Source: Pedobacter lusitanus
GTDB lineage: Bacteria; Bacteroidota; Bacteroidia; Sphingobacteriales; Sphingobacteriaceae
Reading direction: 5' to 3'
NCBI RefSeq assembly: GCF_040026395.1
Contig: NZ_CP157278.1
Span: 186,001 to 250,000, forward strand
Length of the DNA: 64,000 nt
Positions 1 through 8,837 of the stretch are shown here, piece by piece. Made by a program: the position numbers and the translations under genes. Position 1 is the stretch's first letter. The number at the start of each line of letters is the position of its first letter. The notes below the pieces were generated by a model. The model was not told the DNA's origin and did not search any database. It worked only from the letters and a program-made list of their open reading frames with translations.

Positions 1-674
1 AATGCGAGACCGAAAGTTTATAACGAACAGAAAAATCTTCTACTTTAAACTTGCATCCGATCTTTTCTTTCATAAAAACGATGGTTTCTCTAATCATATT
101 ATCTTTATCTTCTGCAATTGAAAAATGTTTCTCTACGTATTGAAAAGTAGCCAGAAAGTGGTACAAACACATATTGGCATTATTCAGATTGCCTTTACTA
201 TAGCCCATTTCCAGGCAAGCATACATTTCTTCCCAAATCTGAAGTCCTTTCTCATTATAAGGAATATCCCTGGGCCCATCATTTACAGAAATATTCAAAA
301 CCCGGTTAAAGTTATCTATATCATTACCACTAAAATGAATCCAGAAAATTGTCCAGGGCAATTCCTGATCTGCTCCGTACTGAATATATTGATCTGTGGC
401 CGGTATTTGGAAAAATTGCCCCGGTGTAACCTCATACTTTTTTTTTATCTATTATATACCAGCCTTTTCCGTGTAAACAGTAAATAAAGATATTGTCTTC
501 ACATCCGTTTTTTCTTTCTCTAAAATGGAAACTGGCTTTTGGGAAATATCCAATATGTGTAATAAAGATTTGATTTAAGACTGTATTGGAGGTTCTGATT
601 TTTTTGCAGATTATATTGGGCAAACTAATCAGTTTTTGACCTTCAAATCCATCTCTTATCCTGGTTTTAATCAT
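1..674 (-). pseudogene. AraC-family transcriptional regulator, frameshifted and cut by the window edge
   Basis: Reading leftward from an ATG at 674, the first 79 codons give an AraC-type ligand-binding N-terminus (ITHIGYFPKA, then RERKNGCEDN and YCLHGKGWYIIDKKK). That frame stops at 432-434, just past a run of nine A on the minus strand (plus 438-446). Removing one A restores a continuous frame to position 2 that carries the rest of the family pattern (FFQIPATDQYIQYGAD, PWTIFWIHFSG) and the first residues of the HTH domain (FKVEDFSVRYKLSVSH). The HTH itself lies beyond the window. The gene is divergent from the fucosidase operon and could have regulated it. Either the regulator is inactive, or the extra A is a sequence error or is rescued by slippage. 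Family assignment is firm; the functional state is open. Confidence 0.8.
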
Positions 675-761
675 ATCCTTATTTTTATGGTGATGAGCTG
701 CTAATAAGATACTAAATTAATGATGCAGTTGAATAATCCATTAAGATAAGTGCATAATTCA

Positions 762-792
762 TTGTATGCGGTTGTATAACCTGATATTTTTG
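762..792 (+). promoter_or_regulatory. Bacteroidota-type promoter of the fucose operon
   Basis: TTG at 762-764 is followed after 20 bases by TATTTTTG at 785-792, an exact match to the Bacteroidota sigma-ABfr -7 consensus TAnnTTTG with the expected spacing. A start roughly 7 bases downstream would leave a short leader before the ATG at 815. No promoter experiment is implied; this is a consensus match. Confidence 0.6.
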
Positions 793-804
793 GTTCGAAC
801 CAAA
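789..804. promoter_or_regulatory. 16-bp perfect palindrome, candidate operator
   Basis: TTTGGTTCGAACCAAA is a perfect 16-bp palindrome that overlaps the last bases of the -7 element and the predicted transcription start of the fucose operon. A dyad at this spot is typical of a repressor operator such as those of LacI or GntR proteins. AraC proteins usually bind direct repeats, so the neighbouring AraC gene is not the obvious ligand. Confidence 0.5.
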
Positions 805-814
805 TTTATAAAGT

Positions 815-2131
815 ATGAACATGAGATCTTTTTCCTACCTGATTATTTTTCTATTCTTTTCTTGTCAGCTAAAAGCACAAACCAATCTTATTGATCCCGC
901 AATTAAAACACCGAAAGCAGTCCTGGATAATTTTATGGATCAGCGATTTGGAATGTTCATTCACTGGGGACCTGTAACCTTACGGGGTACAGAAATCGGT
1001 TGGAGTCGTGGTATAAATGTTCCGGCTGATGATTATGACAATTTATACAAAGAATTCAACCCTGTTTTGTTTAATGCGGATGAGTGGGTAAAAACTGCTA
1101 AAGATGCAGGAATGAAATACCTGACTATTACAGCAAAACATCATGATGGTTTTTTGTTATGGCCAAGCGCGGTCTCTGATTATAACATTATGAATTCTCC
1201 TTACAAAGTGGATGTAGTCGGTTTACTGGCAGCAGCCTGTAAGAAATATGACATCAGGTTTTGTATTTATTTTACTGTTCTTGACTGGCATGATCCAAAT
1301 TATCCTTTTCATAAACCTGGTCAGAAAAATATTGATGCTAAGGCAGATATGAAAAAATTTGTCCTTACGATGAAAAGTGAAATTCAGGAACTTGTAAATA
1401 ACTATCATCCCTATATGCTTTGGTTTGATGGGAACTGGGAAAGTCCCTGGAAAAATGAATATGGCATAGATATCTATACCTATATTAAAAAGCTCGATCC
1501 TAAGGTGATTATTAACAACAGGATAGGTGCAAATAGTGAGCACACAAAACTGGGACCTGAGATTTTAGGCGATTATGCCACACCTGAACAAAAGATAGGG
1601 GCACTCAATATGAACGACCCCTGGGAAACCTGTATGACAATTTGTAATCAGTGGGCCTGGAAACCTAATGATTCGTTGAAATCATTGAAGGAGTGTATTC
1701 AAACCCTTGCTAAAACTGCGGGAGGAAATGGAAATTTATTGTTTAATGTTGGTCCAATGCCAGATGGAAGAATTGAAAAACGCCAGGCAACAAGACTTAA
1801 GGAAATGGGCAATTGGCTTAAACTTTATGGCGAAAGTATTTATAAAACCAAAGGTGGTCCATTTAAACCGAATGAAATATATGCTGCTACCCGCAAAGGA
1901 AACAAACTGTATATTCATGTTTTTGATAAAAAATCCAATGAGCTTATCTTACCGGCTCTACATGCGGTACTGGTAAGAAAAGCATTTTTATTGAACGGCG
2001 GAGCTATAAATTATCAGCAGGCTGCCGGCGTAATAACACTTCAGTTACCAGCGCAGCTTCCTGACCAAAATGACTCTGTTATTGTGTTAGAACTTAATAC
2101 AAACGCTGAAAGTATTCCAGTTATTTCTTAA
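815..2131 (+). CDS. alpha-L-fucosidase, GH29 family, exported
   Basis: A 438-residue glycoside hydrolase family 29 protein that should hydrolyse terminal alpha-L-fucosides. An N-terminal signal peptide (residues 1-22, ending near LKAQ) sends it to the periplasm; FFSC at 15-17 is a poor lipobox, so lipidation is uncertain. RFGMFIHWG at 44-52 and the HHDGF motif at 109-113 are typical of the fucosidase barrel, and WFDGNW at 203-208 holds the expected catalytic nucleophile Asp205. It is the first gene of a tightly spaced operon (17 bases to the next gene) whose other members act on free L-fucose, which supports fucose as the released sugar. ATG 815 is used, although the ATG at 821 is also possible. 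The acid/base residue was not assigned. Confidence 0.9.
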   Translation: MNMRSFSYLIIFLFFSCQLKAQTNLIDPAIKTPKAVLDNFMDQRFGMFIHWGPVTLRGTEIGWSRGINVPADDYDNLYKEFNPVLFNADEWVKTAKDAGMKYLTITAKHHDGFLLWPSAVSDYNIMNSPYKVDVVGLLAAACKKYDIRFCIYFTVLDWHDPNYPFHKPGQKNIDAKADMKKFVLTMKSEIQELVNNYHPYMLWFDGNWESPWKNEYGIDIYTYIKKLDPKVIINNRIGANSEHTKLGPEILGDYATPEQKIGALNMNDPWETCMTICNQWAWKPNDSLKSLKECIQTLAKTAGGNGNLLFNVGPMPDGRIEKRQATRLKEMGNWLKLYGESIYKTKGGPFKPNEIYAATRKGNKLYIHVFDKKSNELILPALHAVLVRKAFLLNGGAINYQQAAGVITLQLPAQLPDQNDSVIVLELNTNAESIPVIS

Positions 2132-2148
2132 AACCAGCTTTAATCAAA

Positions 2149-3378
2149 ATGATCAAAAAAATTCATGTAAATGATGCCAGATTTCCATTACCCAACGGAG
2201 CTGGAAGTGATGCCATTCATCGCGACCCTATTTATTCTTATGCGGTAACTAATCTTATTGATGACAGCGGATTAACAGGGACTGGATTTGCATTTACACT
2301 GGGCGAGGGTAACGACCTGGTATGTAAAGCGGCACAATTCTATGCTTCGCAACTTAAGGGAAGGGACATTGAAGAGTTAATGTCGGATTTTGGGGCCGTA
2401 TTTAATCAGTTATCTAATGAACAACAATTTCGCTGGCTGGGACCGCACAAGGGAATAGTCCATCTTGCTCTTGCTTCGGTTACCAATGCCTGTTATGATC
2501 TCTGGGCAAAAAAAAGAGGAGTACCACTTTGGAAATTGCTAATTGATTTATCACCTGAAGAAATTGTGAACACACTGGATTTATCTTATCTGGAAGATGA
2601 GCTTACAGCAGAACAGGCCATACAGTTATTCAAAGATAATGCTGCTGATAAAGAAATTCGTACAAAGGTCACAGTAAAAGGCTATCCCGGATACGACACT
2701 TCCATTGGCTGGTTTAATTATAGCGATGAAAAGGTTCGCGAAAATTGCAAAAAGGCAGTTGCAGAAGGATTTACAGCCATGAAGCTAAAAGTCGGAAGCT
2801 CAGATCCTCAAAGAGATATTCGCCGTTCACATATTGTACGCGAAGTGGCCGGAGACAATATAAAAGTCATGCTTGATGCAAATCAGCAATGGACATTACC
2901 CCAGGCTTTAAAAATATGCAGAGAATTGCAAGGAATGAATCCTTATTGGATTGAAGAGCCCACCCATCCTGATGATGTGCTTGCGCATAAAATACTGGCC
3001 GATGCCATTGCTCCGACTAAACTTGCGCTGGGTGAGCATGTGCCAAACCGGATTGTTTTTAAAAATTATCTGCAAACCCAATCTGCTGGTTTTATCCAGG
3101 CTGATGCTGTTCGGGTCGGTGGGGTAAGTGAATTTATTACCATAAGCCTGCTTTCCCGGAAATATGGAATACCTGTGGTGCCTCATGTGGGTGATATGGG
3201 ACAGCTGCATCAGCATTTAGTGTTATTCAATCATATCTCTATGGGACACGAAGCTTTGTTTCTGGAACATATTCCTCATTTGCAAAAACACTTCGTACAT
3301 CCGGTAATCGTAGAGGGAGGCTTTTATAAAACACCACTGGAGCCAGGCAGCAGCAGTGATTTGAAATCATTAAGTTAA
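2149..3378 (+). CDS. L-fuconate dehydratase, enolase superfamily
   Basis: A 409-residue cytoplasmic enolase-superfamily enzyme, predicted to convert L-fuconate to 2-keto-3-deoxy-L-fuconate (EC 4.2.1.68). The stretch around residues 171-195 (GYPGYDTSIGWFNYSDEK) is characteristic of FucD rather than of mandelate racemase or galactonate dehydratase. KxK bases lie at 212/214 (MKLKV), and the Mg ligands are D243 (LDANQ), E269 (IEEP) and E296 (GEH). PHVGDM near 345-350 supplies the C-terminal His. Length fits the family, which is usually about 430 residues. Position between a fucosidase and a symporter supports the substrate. Substrate specificity is inferred from motif memory and context. Confidence 0.88.
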   Translation: MIKKIHVNDARFPLPNGAGSDAIHRDPIYSYAVTNLIDDSGLTGTGFAFTLGEGNDLVCKAAQFYASQLKGRDIEELMSDFGAVFNQLSNEQQFRWLGPHKGIVHLALASVTNACYDLWAKKRGVPLWKLLIDLSPEEIVNTLDLSYLEDELTAEQAIQLFKDNAADKEIRTKVTVKGYPGYDTSIGWFNYSDEKVRENCKKAVAEGFTAMKLKVGSSDPQRDIRRSHIVREVAGDNIKVMLDANQQWTLPQALKICRELQGMNPYWIEEPTHPDDVLAHKILADAIAPTKLALGEHVPNRIVFKNYLQTQSAGFIQADAVRVGGVSEFITISLLSRKYGIPVVPHVGDMGQLHQHLVLFNHISMGHEALFLEHIPHLQKHFVHPVIVEGGFYKTPLEPGSSSDLKSLS

Positions 3379-3396
3379 TCTGTAAAAACACAGGAA

Positions 3397-5040
3397 ATGT
3401 TAAAAACAATAGACTTAAGTATTAGTGCATTCTATATTTTGGGCATTCTGGTTATTGGTTTATGGGCCGGAATCCGTCATCGCAGAAGAAGTAAATCAAA
3501 TGCTGCCGGAACTTATTTTCTTGCCGGCAAAAGTTTAAAATGGCCTGCTATTGGTCTTGCACTATTTGCCACGAATATCTCTACTGTTCATTTGGTAAGT
3601 TTAGCACAAAGCGGATTTAGCAGCGGCCTGTTAAACGGTAATTTTGAATGGATGGCTGCTTTTACACTTATTCTGTTATCATTATTTTTTGTTCCTTTCT
3701 ATATTAAATCTGGTGTAGCTACTTTGCCTGATTTTCTGGAAAAGCGCTATGATAAGGCAAGCCGCGATTGGCTGGCGGTAATTTCGGTTGTCTCAGCAAT
3801 CATTATTCACATTGCATTCTCCATGCTTGCCGGGGGTATTGTACTGAAAACTTTGTTCGGCCTTAACATGTATGTAAGTGTAATTGTAATTTGCCTGATC
3901 ACGGCTGTTTATACGATTATTGGTGGTTTAAAGGCTGTGGTAGTAACCGAATCTATCCAGACGGTGGTTTTACTTAGCGGGGCAATAATAATCAGCTATG
4001 CTGCCTTTAACAAAATGGGCGGATGGGAACCGATGATTACAGTACTGAGGGATAAAGGAGAGATGGATAAGCTTTCGATGCTGCGCCCACATGGCGATAG
4101 TAGTGGAATGCCCTGGTATGCCGTGTTTTTAGGTTATCCTATTCTGGGGATCTGGTATTGGTGTGCAGATCAGACTATTGTTCAGCGGGTGCTTGGTGCT
4201 AAAGATGAGAATCACGCCCGGATAGGTCCATTGTTTTGTGGTTTTATCAAGATTCTGCCGGTTTTTCTTTTTGTATTGCCGGGTTTATTTGCATACACTT
4301 TAGCACAATCAGGGCATTTGGATATAAGCAGCCTTGGGTTGGATGAAAAAGGGCAGGTACAGTCAAAGGGTATTTATACATTAATGATTACACAGCTCCT
4401 TCCATCAGGTTTAGTCGGTGTTTTGGTAGCTGCACTTTTATCAGGTTTAATGAGCCAGGTTTCCGGGGCGTTAAATTCTATTTCAACTATGGTGAGTTAT
4501 GATATGTACCAGCGTTATCGCCCTGAAGCTTCGGATAAACAATTAATTTGGGCAGGGAAGGTTTCAGCGGGTATTGCGCTTATATTCTCACTGGCATTGC
4601 TACCACTGCTTGACCGGTATGAAAGTATATTTAGTGGTATTAATGATATTATTGCACATATTGCTCCGCCAATAACCTGTGTTTTTTTGCTGGGTGTATT
4701 CTGGAAAGGCGCATCTGCCCAATCTGCTAAGTTAACGCTATGGATAGGTTCTATCCTGGGTGTTATTGCATTTGCTATAAATAAGTTATACCCCGAAACA
4801 TTTATTGGCCATACTCCATTTATGATGATGGCATTTTACCTGTTTTGTATCTGTGTCGTAATCCAGATCTTTTTTTCTTACAGGTACCCGGTTCAGCATA
4901 CTGAAGAAAGTGCTAAACTTTATTGGAAATCACCTTGGGAGCCTTTACAGGGAGTGGCCTGGAAAGGTATAGGGAATTATAAACTATTATCAGGCTTACT
5001 TCTGTTAACCGTGGCTGTACTATATTATATTTTTAGATAA
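3397..5040 (+). CDS. sodium:solute symporter (SSS/SGLT family), probable L-fucose uptake
   Basis: A 547-residue polytopic inner-membrane protein with about 13-14 hydrophobic helices and the SSS-family pattern: an early polar loop with YFLAGKSLKWPAIGLALFATN at about 38-58 (bounds approximate), and a middle segment GIWYWCADQTIVQRVLGAKD. Family members couple inward sodium flow to sugar, amino-acid or vitamin uptake. Lying inside the fucose operon and one base before the mutarotase gene, it most likely brings in the L-fucose released in the periplasm, replacing the MFS permease FucP of other bacteria. No homologue of FucP is present here. The sugar is inferred from context only. Confidence 0.85.
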   Translation: MLKTIDLSISAFYILGILVIGLWAGIRHRRRSKSNAAGTYFLAGKSLKWPAIGLALFATNISTVHLVSLAQSGFSSGLLNGNFEWMAAFTLILLSLFFVPFYIKSGVATLPDFLEKRYDKASRDWLAVISVVSAIIIHIAFSMLAGGIVLKTLFGLNMYVSVIVICLITAVYTIIGGLKAVVVTESIQTVVLLSGAIIISYAAFNKMGGWEPMITVLRDKGEMDKLSMLRPHGDSSGMPWYAVFLGYPILGIWYWCADQTIVQRVLGAKDENHARIGPLFCGFIKILPVFLFVLPGLFAYTLAQSGHLDISSLGLDEKGQVQSKGIYTLMITQLLPSGLVGVLVAALLSGLMSQVSGALNSISTMVSYDMYQRYRPEASDKQLIWAGKVSAGIALIFSLALLPLLDRYESIFSGINDIIAHIAPPITCVFLLGVFWKGASAQSAKLTLWIGSILGVIAFAINKLYPETFIGHTPFMMMAFYLFCICVVIQIFFSYRYPVQHTEESAKLYWKSPWEPLQGVAWKGIGNYKLLSGLLLLTVAVLYYIFR

Positions 5041-5041
5041 A

Positions 5042-5449
5042 ATGAAAAGAATTATTATTGCTTTTTTTCTTGCTTATTGTTCTTTTACGGGATGCAAGGA
5101 GCCCATTAAGCCGGCAGAGCCAAAAAGATTTGGCTCGGTAACAGGATTAAAACCCGAAAAAATAGCATACTACAAAAAACTACATGCCTATGTCTGGCCA
5201 GCTGTTCTGAAAAAAATAAAAGAATGTAACATTCGTAATTATTCCATTTACTTCAAAAAAATAGACAGCGCTTATTACCTCTTCAGCTACTTTGAATATA
5301 CAGGTAATAATTTTGAGGAAGACATGAAAAAAATGTCCCGTGATCCGGATACCCAACGCTGGTGGAAAGAGACGGATCCCTGCCAGCAGCCTATAACCGG
5401 TTCTGACAAAATATGGAGCCCGATGGAAGAGGTGTTTCACACAAACTAA
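5042..5449 (+). CDS. L-rhamnose/L-fucose mutarotase-like lipoprotein (RhaM fold)
   Basis: A 135-residue protein of the RhaM mutarotase family, which interconverts alpha and beta anomers of 6-deoxy sugars. The core is recognisable: YYKKLHAYVWPAVLKKIKEC with the expected catalytic His48, NYSIYF, and DPDTQRWWKETDPCQQP at the end. Unlike cytoplasmic RhaM it begins with a lipoprotein signal (residues 1-18, FTGC, lipid Cys18), so it probably works in the periplasm, where fucose is released before uptake. It starts one base after the symporter stop, implying co-translation. The fucose assignment rests on operon context; the family itself includes rhamnose enzymes. Confidence 0.8.
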   Translation: MKRIIIAFFLAYCSFTGCKEPIKPAEPKRFGSVTGLKPEKIAYYKKLHAYVWPAVLKKIKECNIRNYSIYFKKIDSAYYLFSYFEYTGNNFEEDMKKMSRDPDTQRWWKETDPCQQPITGSDKIWSPMEEVFHTN

Positions 5450-5487
5450 CAAATTGAATTTTAAAGATTTCTAACAGGATAAATTAT

Positions 5488-6255
5488 ATGGAGCTATTAG
5501 CAGGTAAAATCATTTTTCTTACCGGAGGATCAACAGGGATTGGCTTTGAATGTGCAAAGGCCTATGCAAATGCAGGAGCGACTGTTATAATTGCTGCCAA
5601 TTCTGAGGATTCCGTTAAGCAGGCTATGACATTTTTAGGTCCTGATCATCTTGGTGTATTATGTGATGTGTCAAAGGCTGCAGATGTGAAGAATGCTATC
5701 GGCTTAACGATTGGAAAATATGGCAGAATTGATGCTATACATAACAATGCAGGAATTGCCATTCCTTCTAAACCCCTGCATGAAACTACAGATGAGGAAT
5801 GGCAGAATCTGATGGATGTTAACCTGAGAGCTGTTCTATATACCACGCGTTTTGGTTTTGAAGCGCTAAAAAACACAAGGGGCAGTATTTTGAATACCAG
5901 TAGCCTGGTTGGTTCAATCGGGCAGGAAAGGCATGCTGCCTATACCGCTACAAAAGGAGCCTTAAATGCCCTTACCAAATCAATGGCACTAGATTATGCG
6001 CCTTATAAAATAAGGGTCAATGCTGTTCTGCCTGCCGGTGCCTGGACGCCCATGCTACGCGAGTGGGTTAAAGAACAACCAGAGCCTGAATTTACTACAG
6101 CTTATCTTAATGATATACATCCGCTGGGTGATTGTCCTGATGGTGATGTAATTGCTGATGCTTGTGTATTTCTTCTTTCAGATATGGCCAGGTTTATTAC
6201 CGGAAGTACTTTACCGGTTAGTGGAGGTGCTGAATTAGGTTATAGGCGGACTTAA
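5488..6255 (+). CDS. SDR-family dehydrogenase, probable L-fucose dehydrogenase
   Basis: A 255-residue classical short-chain dehydrogenase. The nucleotide-binding motif TGGSTGIG is at 12-19, NNAG at 86-89, the Ser near 139, and the catalytic Tyr152/Lys156 (YTATK). The C-terminal half, with WTPML and the ending SGGAELGY, resembles from memory the vertebrate HSD17B14/L-fucose dehydrogenase group, so oxidation of L-fucose to the lactone is the favoured role. The alternative in the same pathway is 2-keto-3-deoxy-L-fuconate dehydrogenase, also an SDR. It is the last gene of the operon, 38 bases after the mutarotase, and is followed by a strong terminator hairpin. Confidence 0.75.
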   Translation: MELLAGKIIFLTGGSTGIGFECAKAYANAGATVIIAANSEDSVKQAMTFLGPDHLGVLCDVSKAADVKNAIGLTIGKYGRIDAIHNNAGIAIPSKPLHETTDEEWQNLMDVNLRAVLYTTRFGFEALKNTRGSILNTSSLVGSIGQERHAAYTATKGALNALTKSMALDYAPYKIRVNAVLPAGAWTPMLREWVKEQPEPEFTTAYLNDIHPLGDCPDGDVIADACVFLLSDMARFITGSTLPVSGGAELGYRRT

Positions 6256-6268
6256 ATAGGAAAGGCCG

Positions 6269-6314
6269 GACTTCCGGAGTTTAAAGTCCGTTGAGGGCCA
6301 AAACTCCGGAAGTC
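6269..6314. terminator. bidirectional terminator hairpin
   Basis: Arms of 14 bases (6269-6282, GACTTCCGGAGTTT, and 6301-6314) are perfect inverted repeats around an 18-base loop. They lie between the convergent dehydrogenase and TonB-type barrel genes, so they can end both transcripts. Confidence 0.7.
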
Positions 6315-6335
6315 TCTTCCTTAAATGAAGGAGTG

Positions 6336-8714
6336 TTAATCAGTTCTTTTTCTTTCTTCATCATTTCCAAAACTGCGTTGTCTGACATTGATTTTATCAT
6401 TTCCAAAACTGTAGGTCAGCGAGAATCTGAAAAATCTGCTGCTGTTATTCTGACCATATACCTGGGTTATTCCATTGACAACAGAGGTATAGTTTTTCAG
6501 GTAGGCAGTGTTAAAGACATCGTTAACCAATGCAGCAAGCTGCAGCTTATTTTGAAGTATGCTTTGTTTGATACCTATATTTAATCCTGACAGCTGCCCT
6601 GTTTCATAGAGCCCTCTTTTAACAGAAGAGCTGAAAAAATAATCGGCCTGTAATTTTGTTTCTTTACTTAAAGAAAAGGTGTTATTTGTGGTTAAATATA
6701 ACTGGGCACTATTTTTTGGGGTTGCATTCACCAGTTTGTTAAACACACTTTTTGAACCCAGCAGGTAAGCCAGATTCTGGCTTTGCCACCAGGAAACAAG
6801 GTTAAGTGTATAACTTTGTCCTATACCGTAATAGTATTCCTTAAAGTAGTTTTGTCTGGTTATAGTCTGCACGTTTGTCTGCGGATCTGAATTGAATACT
6901 ATACCAAAACCATCTGTAGTAATATTAAAGAATAAATTGGTTCTCCAGTTTTCTTTATATACATAGGTAAAGTCAAAGTTATCACTATAAGAAGGCTGGA
7001 GGAAAGGGTTCCCTTCTGAATAACTCTTACTGTTCAGAAAAGAACGGAATGGATTCAGGTCTCTGAAAACCGGTCTGTTAACCCTGCGTCCATAATTAAA
7101 CAGAAAGCTGTTATTTTCATTTTCTTTATAAGAGAGATAAATGGTAGGGAATAATTTCAGATAGTTATTCTGTGTTTTTTGGTTTGCAGTAGCAGAATAT
7201 CCGCTGGTCTGTATATTTTCCAGTCTAAGACCTAATTGCAGACTTAGTTTAGCTGTTATATTTTTATTTCCGTTTACATATACAGCCTGGTTGTTTTCCT
7301 GGTATTCAAAGTGATTGGAACGGGTCTTGTCTAAAACCGGATCGCCGGTAATCGTATTATAATAAGCTATATCAGCTTTGCTATTGATAAAACTTAGTTT
7401 GGTTCCATAAGACAGGTTCATGAATTTTAAAGGATGTTCCATATCTAGTTTGATACTGTAGTTATTAATGTCCTGCATAGATTGGTTTTTTGCTGCCTGG
7501 TTCGTGTTTAAATACTTCATATCAGGCAAAAATGTTCTGGTGATAAAGTTGTTATCAATTTTGGAGTTATAATTGAAATAGTCGAGATCAGCAGAAAGCT
7601 TTTTTCCTGTGGTATCGAGTCTGGTTATGATATGCGCATTGTAAGTCTGGCTGGAGTTGGTCAGTTTATTATATCCATCATTAATGAGCAGAGAGTCCAG
7701 CTGATTACTGGTGTTTCCGATTTTTATAGTGGTCAGATCTTTGGTGTCCGGATTGTTTTGATTGCCACTGTACTGCACACCAATAGTTGTACTGCCGGAA
7801 AGATCATAATCAAATGCCAGACCGCCGGACAGGTTATTCTGTTTTTGTTTTCCTGTACGGTTCAGGGCCCACAATCCTTGTGGATAATAAGTATTTAAGC
7901 TTTCTGTCTCTTTCAGCTTACCCAGTTTCCCGCCAATGTTCATGGAGAGTTTGATTTTGTCTTTGTTATACAAAAAGTTATCTCTCAGGGTGAAAAAACT
8001 ATAAGTACTCTGATCATAAGTCATTGTTGCTGTGTTTTTCCAGGAATCCCTGATCCCTTTTTTCAGGACGATATTAATGAGTCCGCCATCTCCGCCAGCT
8101 TCGTACTTTGCAGGTGGGTTCGTGATAACTTCTATACTTGCAATATCAGTGGCTGCTATAGCATTCAGGTAATTGATCAGATCATCACCGGTTAGTTCAA
8201 TCAGGCGTCCGTCTATCATCACACGTGATGAGCCCTTACCCAGGATGCTGATGTTTTTGCTCTGGATCATTACACCAGGAGCAGTGCTCAGGGCACCTAC
8301 CGCATTACCACCTGATGCAGCAATACTACTGGCTACATTATAAATCAGGCGGTCTGTTTTATACTCGATCAGTTTTTTCTTCGCCACAATTTTAATCTCC
8401 TGCAGGTCGCCGTCTTTTGGTTGCATAGTAATCATACCCAGGTCGGTATCTTTTACGATAACCAGGTCTTTTTCCTGTGCTGTAAAGCCGAGATAACTGA
8501 TCTTTATTTTATAGGAACCACTTTTGATTTTTAAGTCAAAAGAGCCGTCTTCTTTAGTCAGTGTACCAGCTACTACTTTGCCTTCGGGGCTTGAGAGGAT
8601 GATATTTGCCCAGATTACCGGTTCGTTGTTACCTTTTACATTTCCCTTTAACTGTACCTGAGAACTTGCCCATAATGGTAATATCAGCAGGGCGTATAAG
8701 ATGATTGTTTTCAT
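6336..8714 (-). CDS. TonB-dependent-type outer-membrane beta-barrel protein with carboxypeptidase-like regulatory domain
   Basis: About 792 residues from the ATG at 8714 (MKTIILYALL, a signal peptide ending near WASSQ); an upstream in-frame ATG at 8771 adds 19 residues without signal character and overlaps a terminator stem, so it was not used. Domains in order: a carboxypeptidase-regulatory-like beta-sandwich of about 85 residues (GNVKGNNEPVIWANI to LGFTAQ), a plug domain (NAVGALSTAPGVMI, then VMIDGR and IEVITNPPAKYEAGG), and a long barrel ending in FRFSLTYSFG. This is the Bacteroidota outer-membrane beta-barrel family, related to TonB receptors but usually without a SusD partner. The ligand is unknown. 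The gene for a 7TM-AraC regulator lies just upstream on the same strand behind its own terminator. Confidence 0.82.
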   Translation of the reverse strand: MKTIILYALLILPLWASSQVQLKGNVKGNNEPVIWANIILSSPEGKVVAGTLTKEDGSFDLKIKSGSYKIKISYLGFTAQEKDLVIVKDTDLGMITMQPKDGDLQEIKIVAKKKLIEYKTDRLIYNVASSIAASGGNAVGALSTAPGVMIQSKNISILGKGSSRVMIDGRLIELTGDDLINYLNAIAATDIASIEVITNPPAKYEAGGDGGLINIVLKKGIRDSWKNTATMTYDQSTYSFFTLRDNFLYNKDKIKLSMNIGGKLGKLKETESLNTYYPQGLWALNRTGKQKQNNLSGGLAFDYDLSGSTTIGVQYSGNQNNPDTKDLTTIKIGNTSNQLDSLLINDGYNKLTNSSQTYNAHIITRLDTTGKKLSADLDYFNYNSKIDNNFITRTFLPDMKYLNTNQAAKNQSMQDINNYSIKLDMEHPLKFMNLSYGTKLSFINSKADIAYYNTITGDPVLDKTRSNHFEYQENNQAVYVNGNKNITAKLSLQLGLRLENIQTSGYSATANQKTQNNYLKLFPTIYLSYKENENNSFLFNYGRRVNRPVFRDLNPFRSFLNSKSYSEGNPFLQPSYSDNFDFTYVYKENWRTNLFFNITTDGFGIVFNSDPQTNVQTITRQNYFKEYYYGIGQSYTLNLVSWWQSQNLAYLLGSKSVFNKLVNATPKNSAQLYLTTNNTFSLSKETKLQADYFFSSSVKRGLYETGQLSGLNIGIKQSILQNKLQLAALVNDVFNTAYLKNYTSVVNGITQVYGQNNSSRFFRFSLTYSFGNDKINVRQRSFGNDEERKRTD

Positions 8715-8769
8715 ATGATTTGCTTTATGACTACAAATCTGCCTCAGAAAACCGGCTTGCACGACCGAC

Positions 8770-8818
8770 AAAAAAAGTCGGACTATTTTTCTGGAAAGAA
8801 AATAGTCCGACTTTTTTT
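8770..8818. terminator. 20-bp perfect hairpin terminator
   Basis: Perfect 20-base arms (8770-8789 and 8799-8818) flank a 9-base loop, with runs of T at both ends. The core is AGTCGGACTATTTT. It sits just past the stop of the minus-strand regulator gene (8838) and before the barrel gene start, so it mainly ends the regulator transcript. Confidence 0.75.
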
Positions 8819-8837
8819 TGAAGACGTACGACTTTTG

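Noticed and set aside
125..487. A 120-codon plus-strand frame at the left edge
   Set aside because: It is the shadow of the minus-strand AraC gene, which has recognisable family motifs.
815..6255. Fucose polysaccharide-utilization locus
   Set aside because: No SusC/SusD pair is near; the only SusD is at the far right end with different neighbours.
8715..8771. Longer N-terminus for the outer-membrane barrel
   Set aside because: The extension has no signal character and runs through the terminator stem; the ATG at 8714 gives a typical signal peptide.
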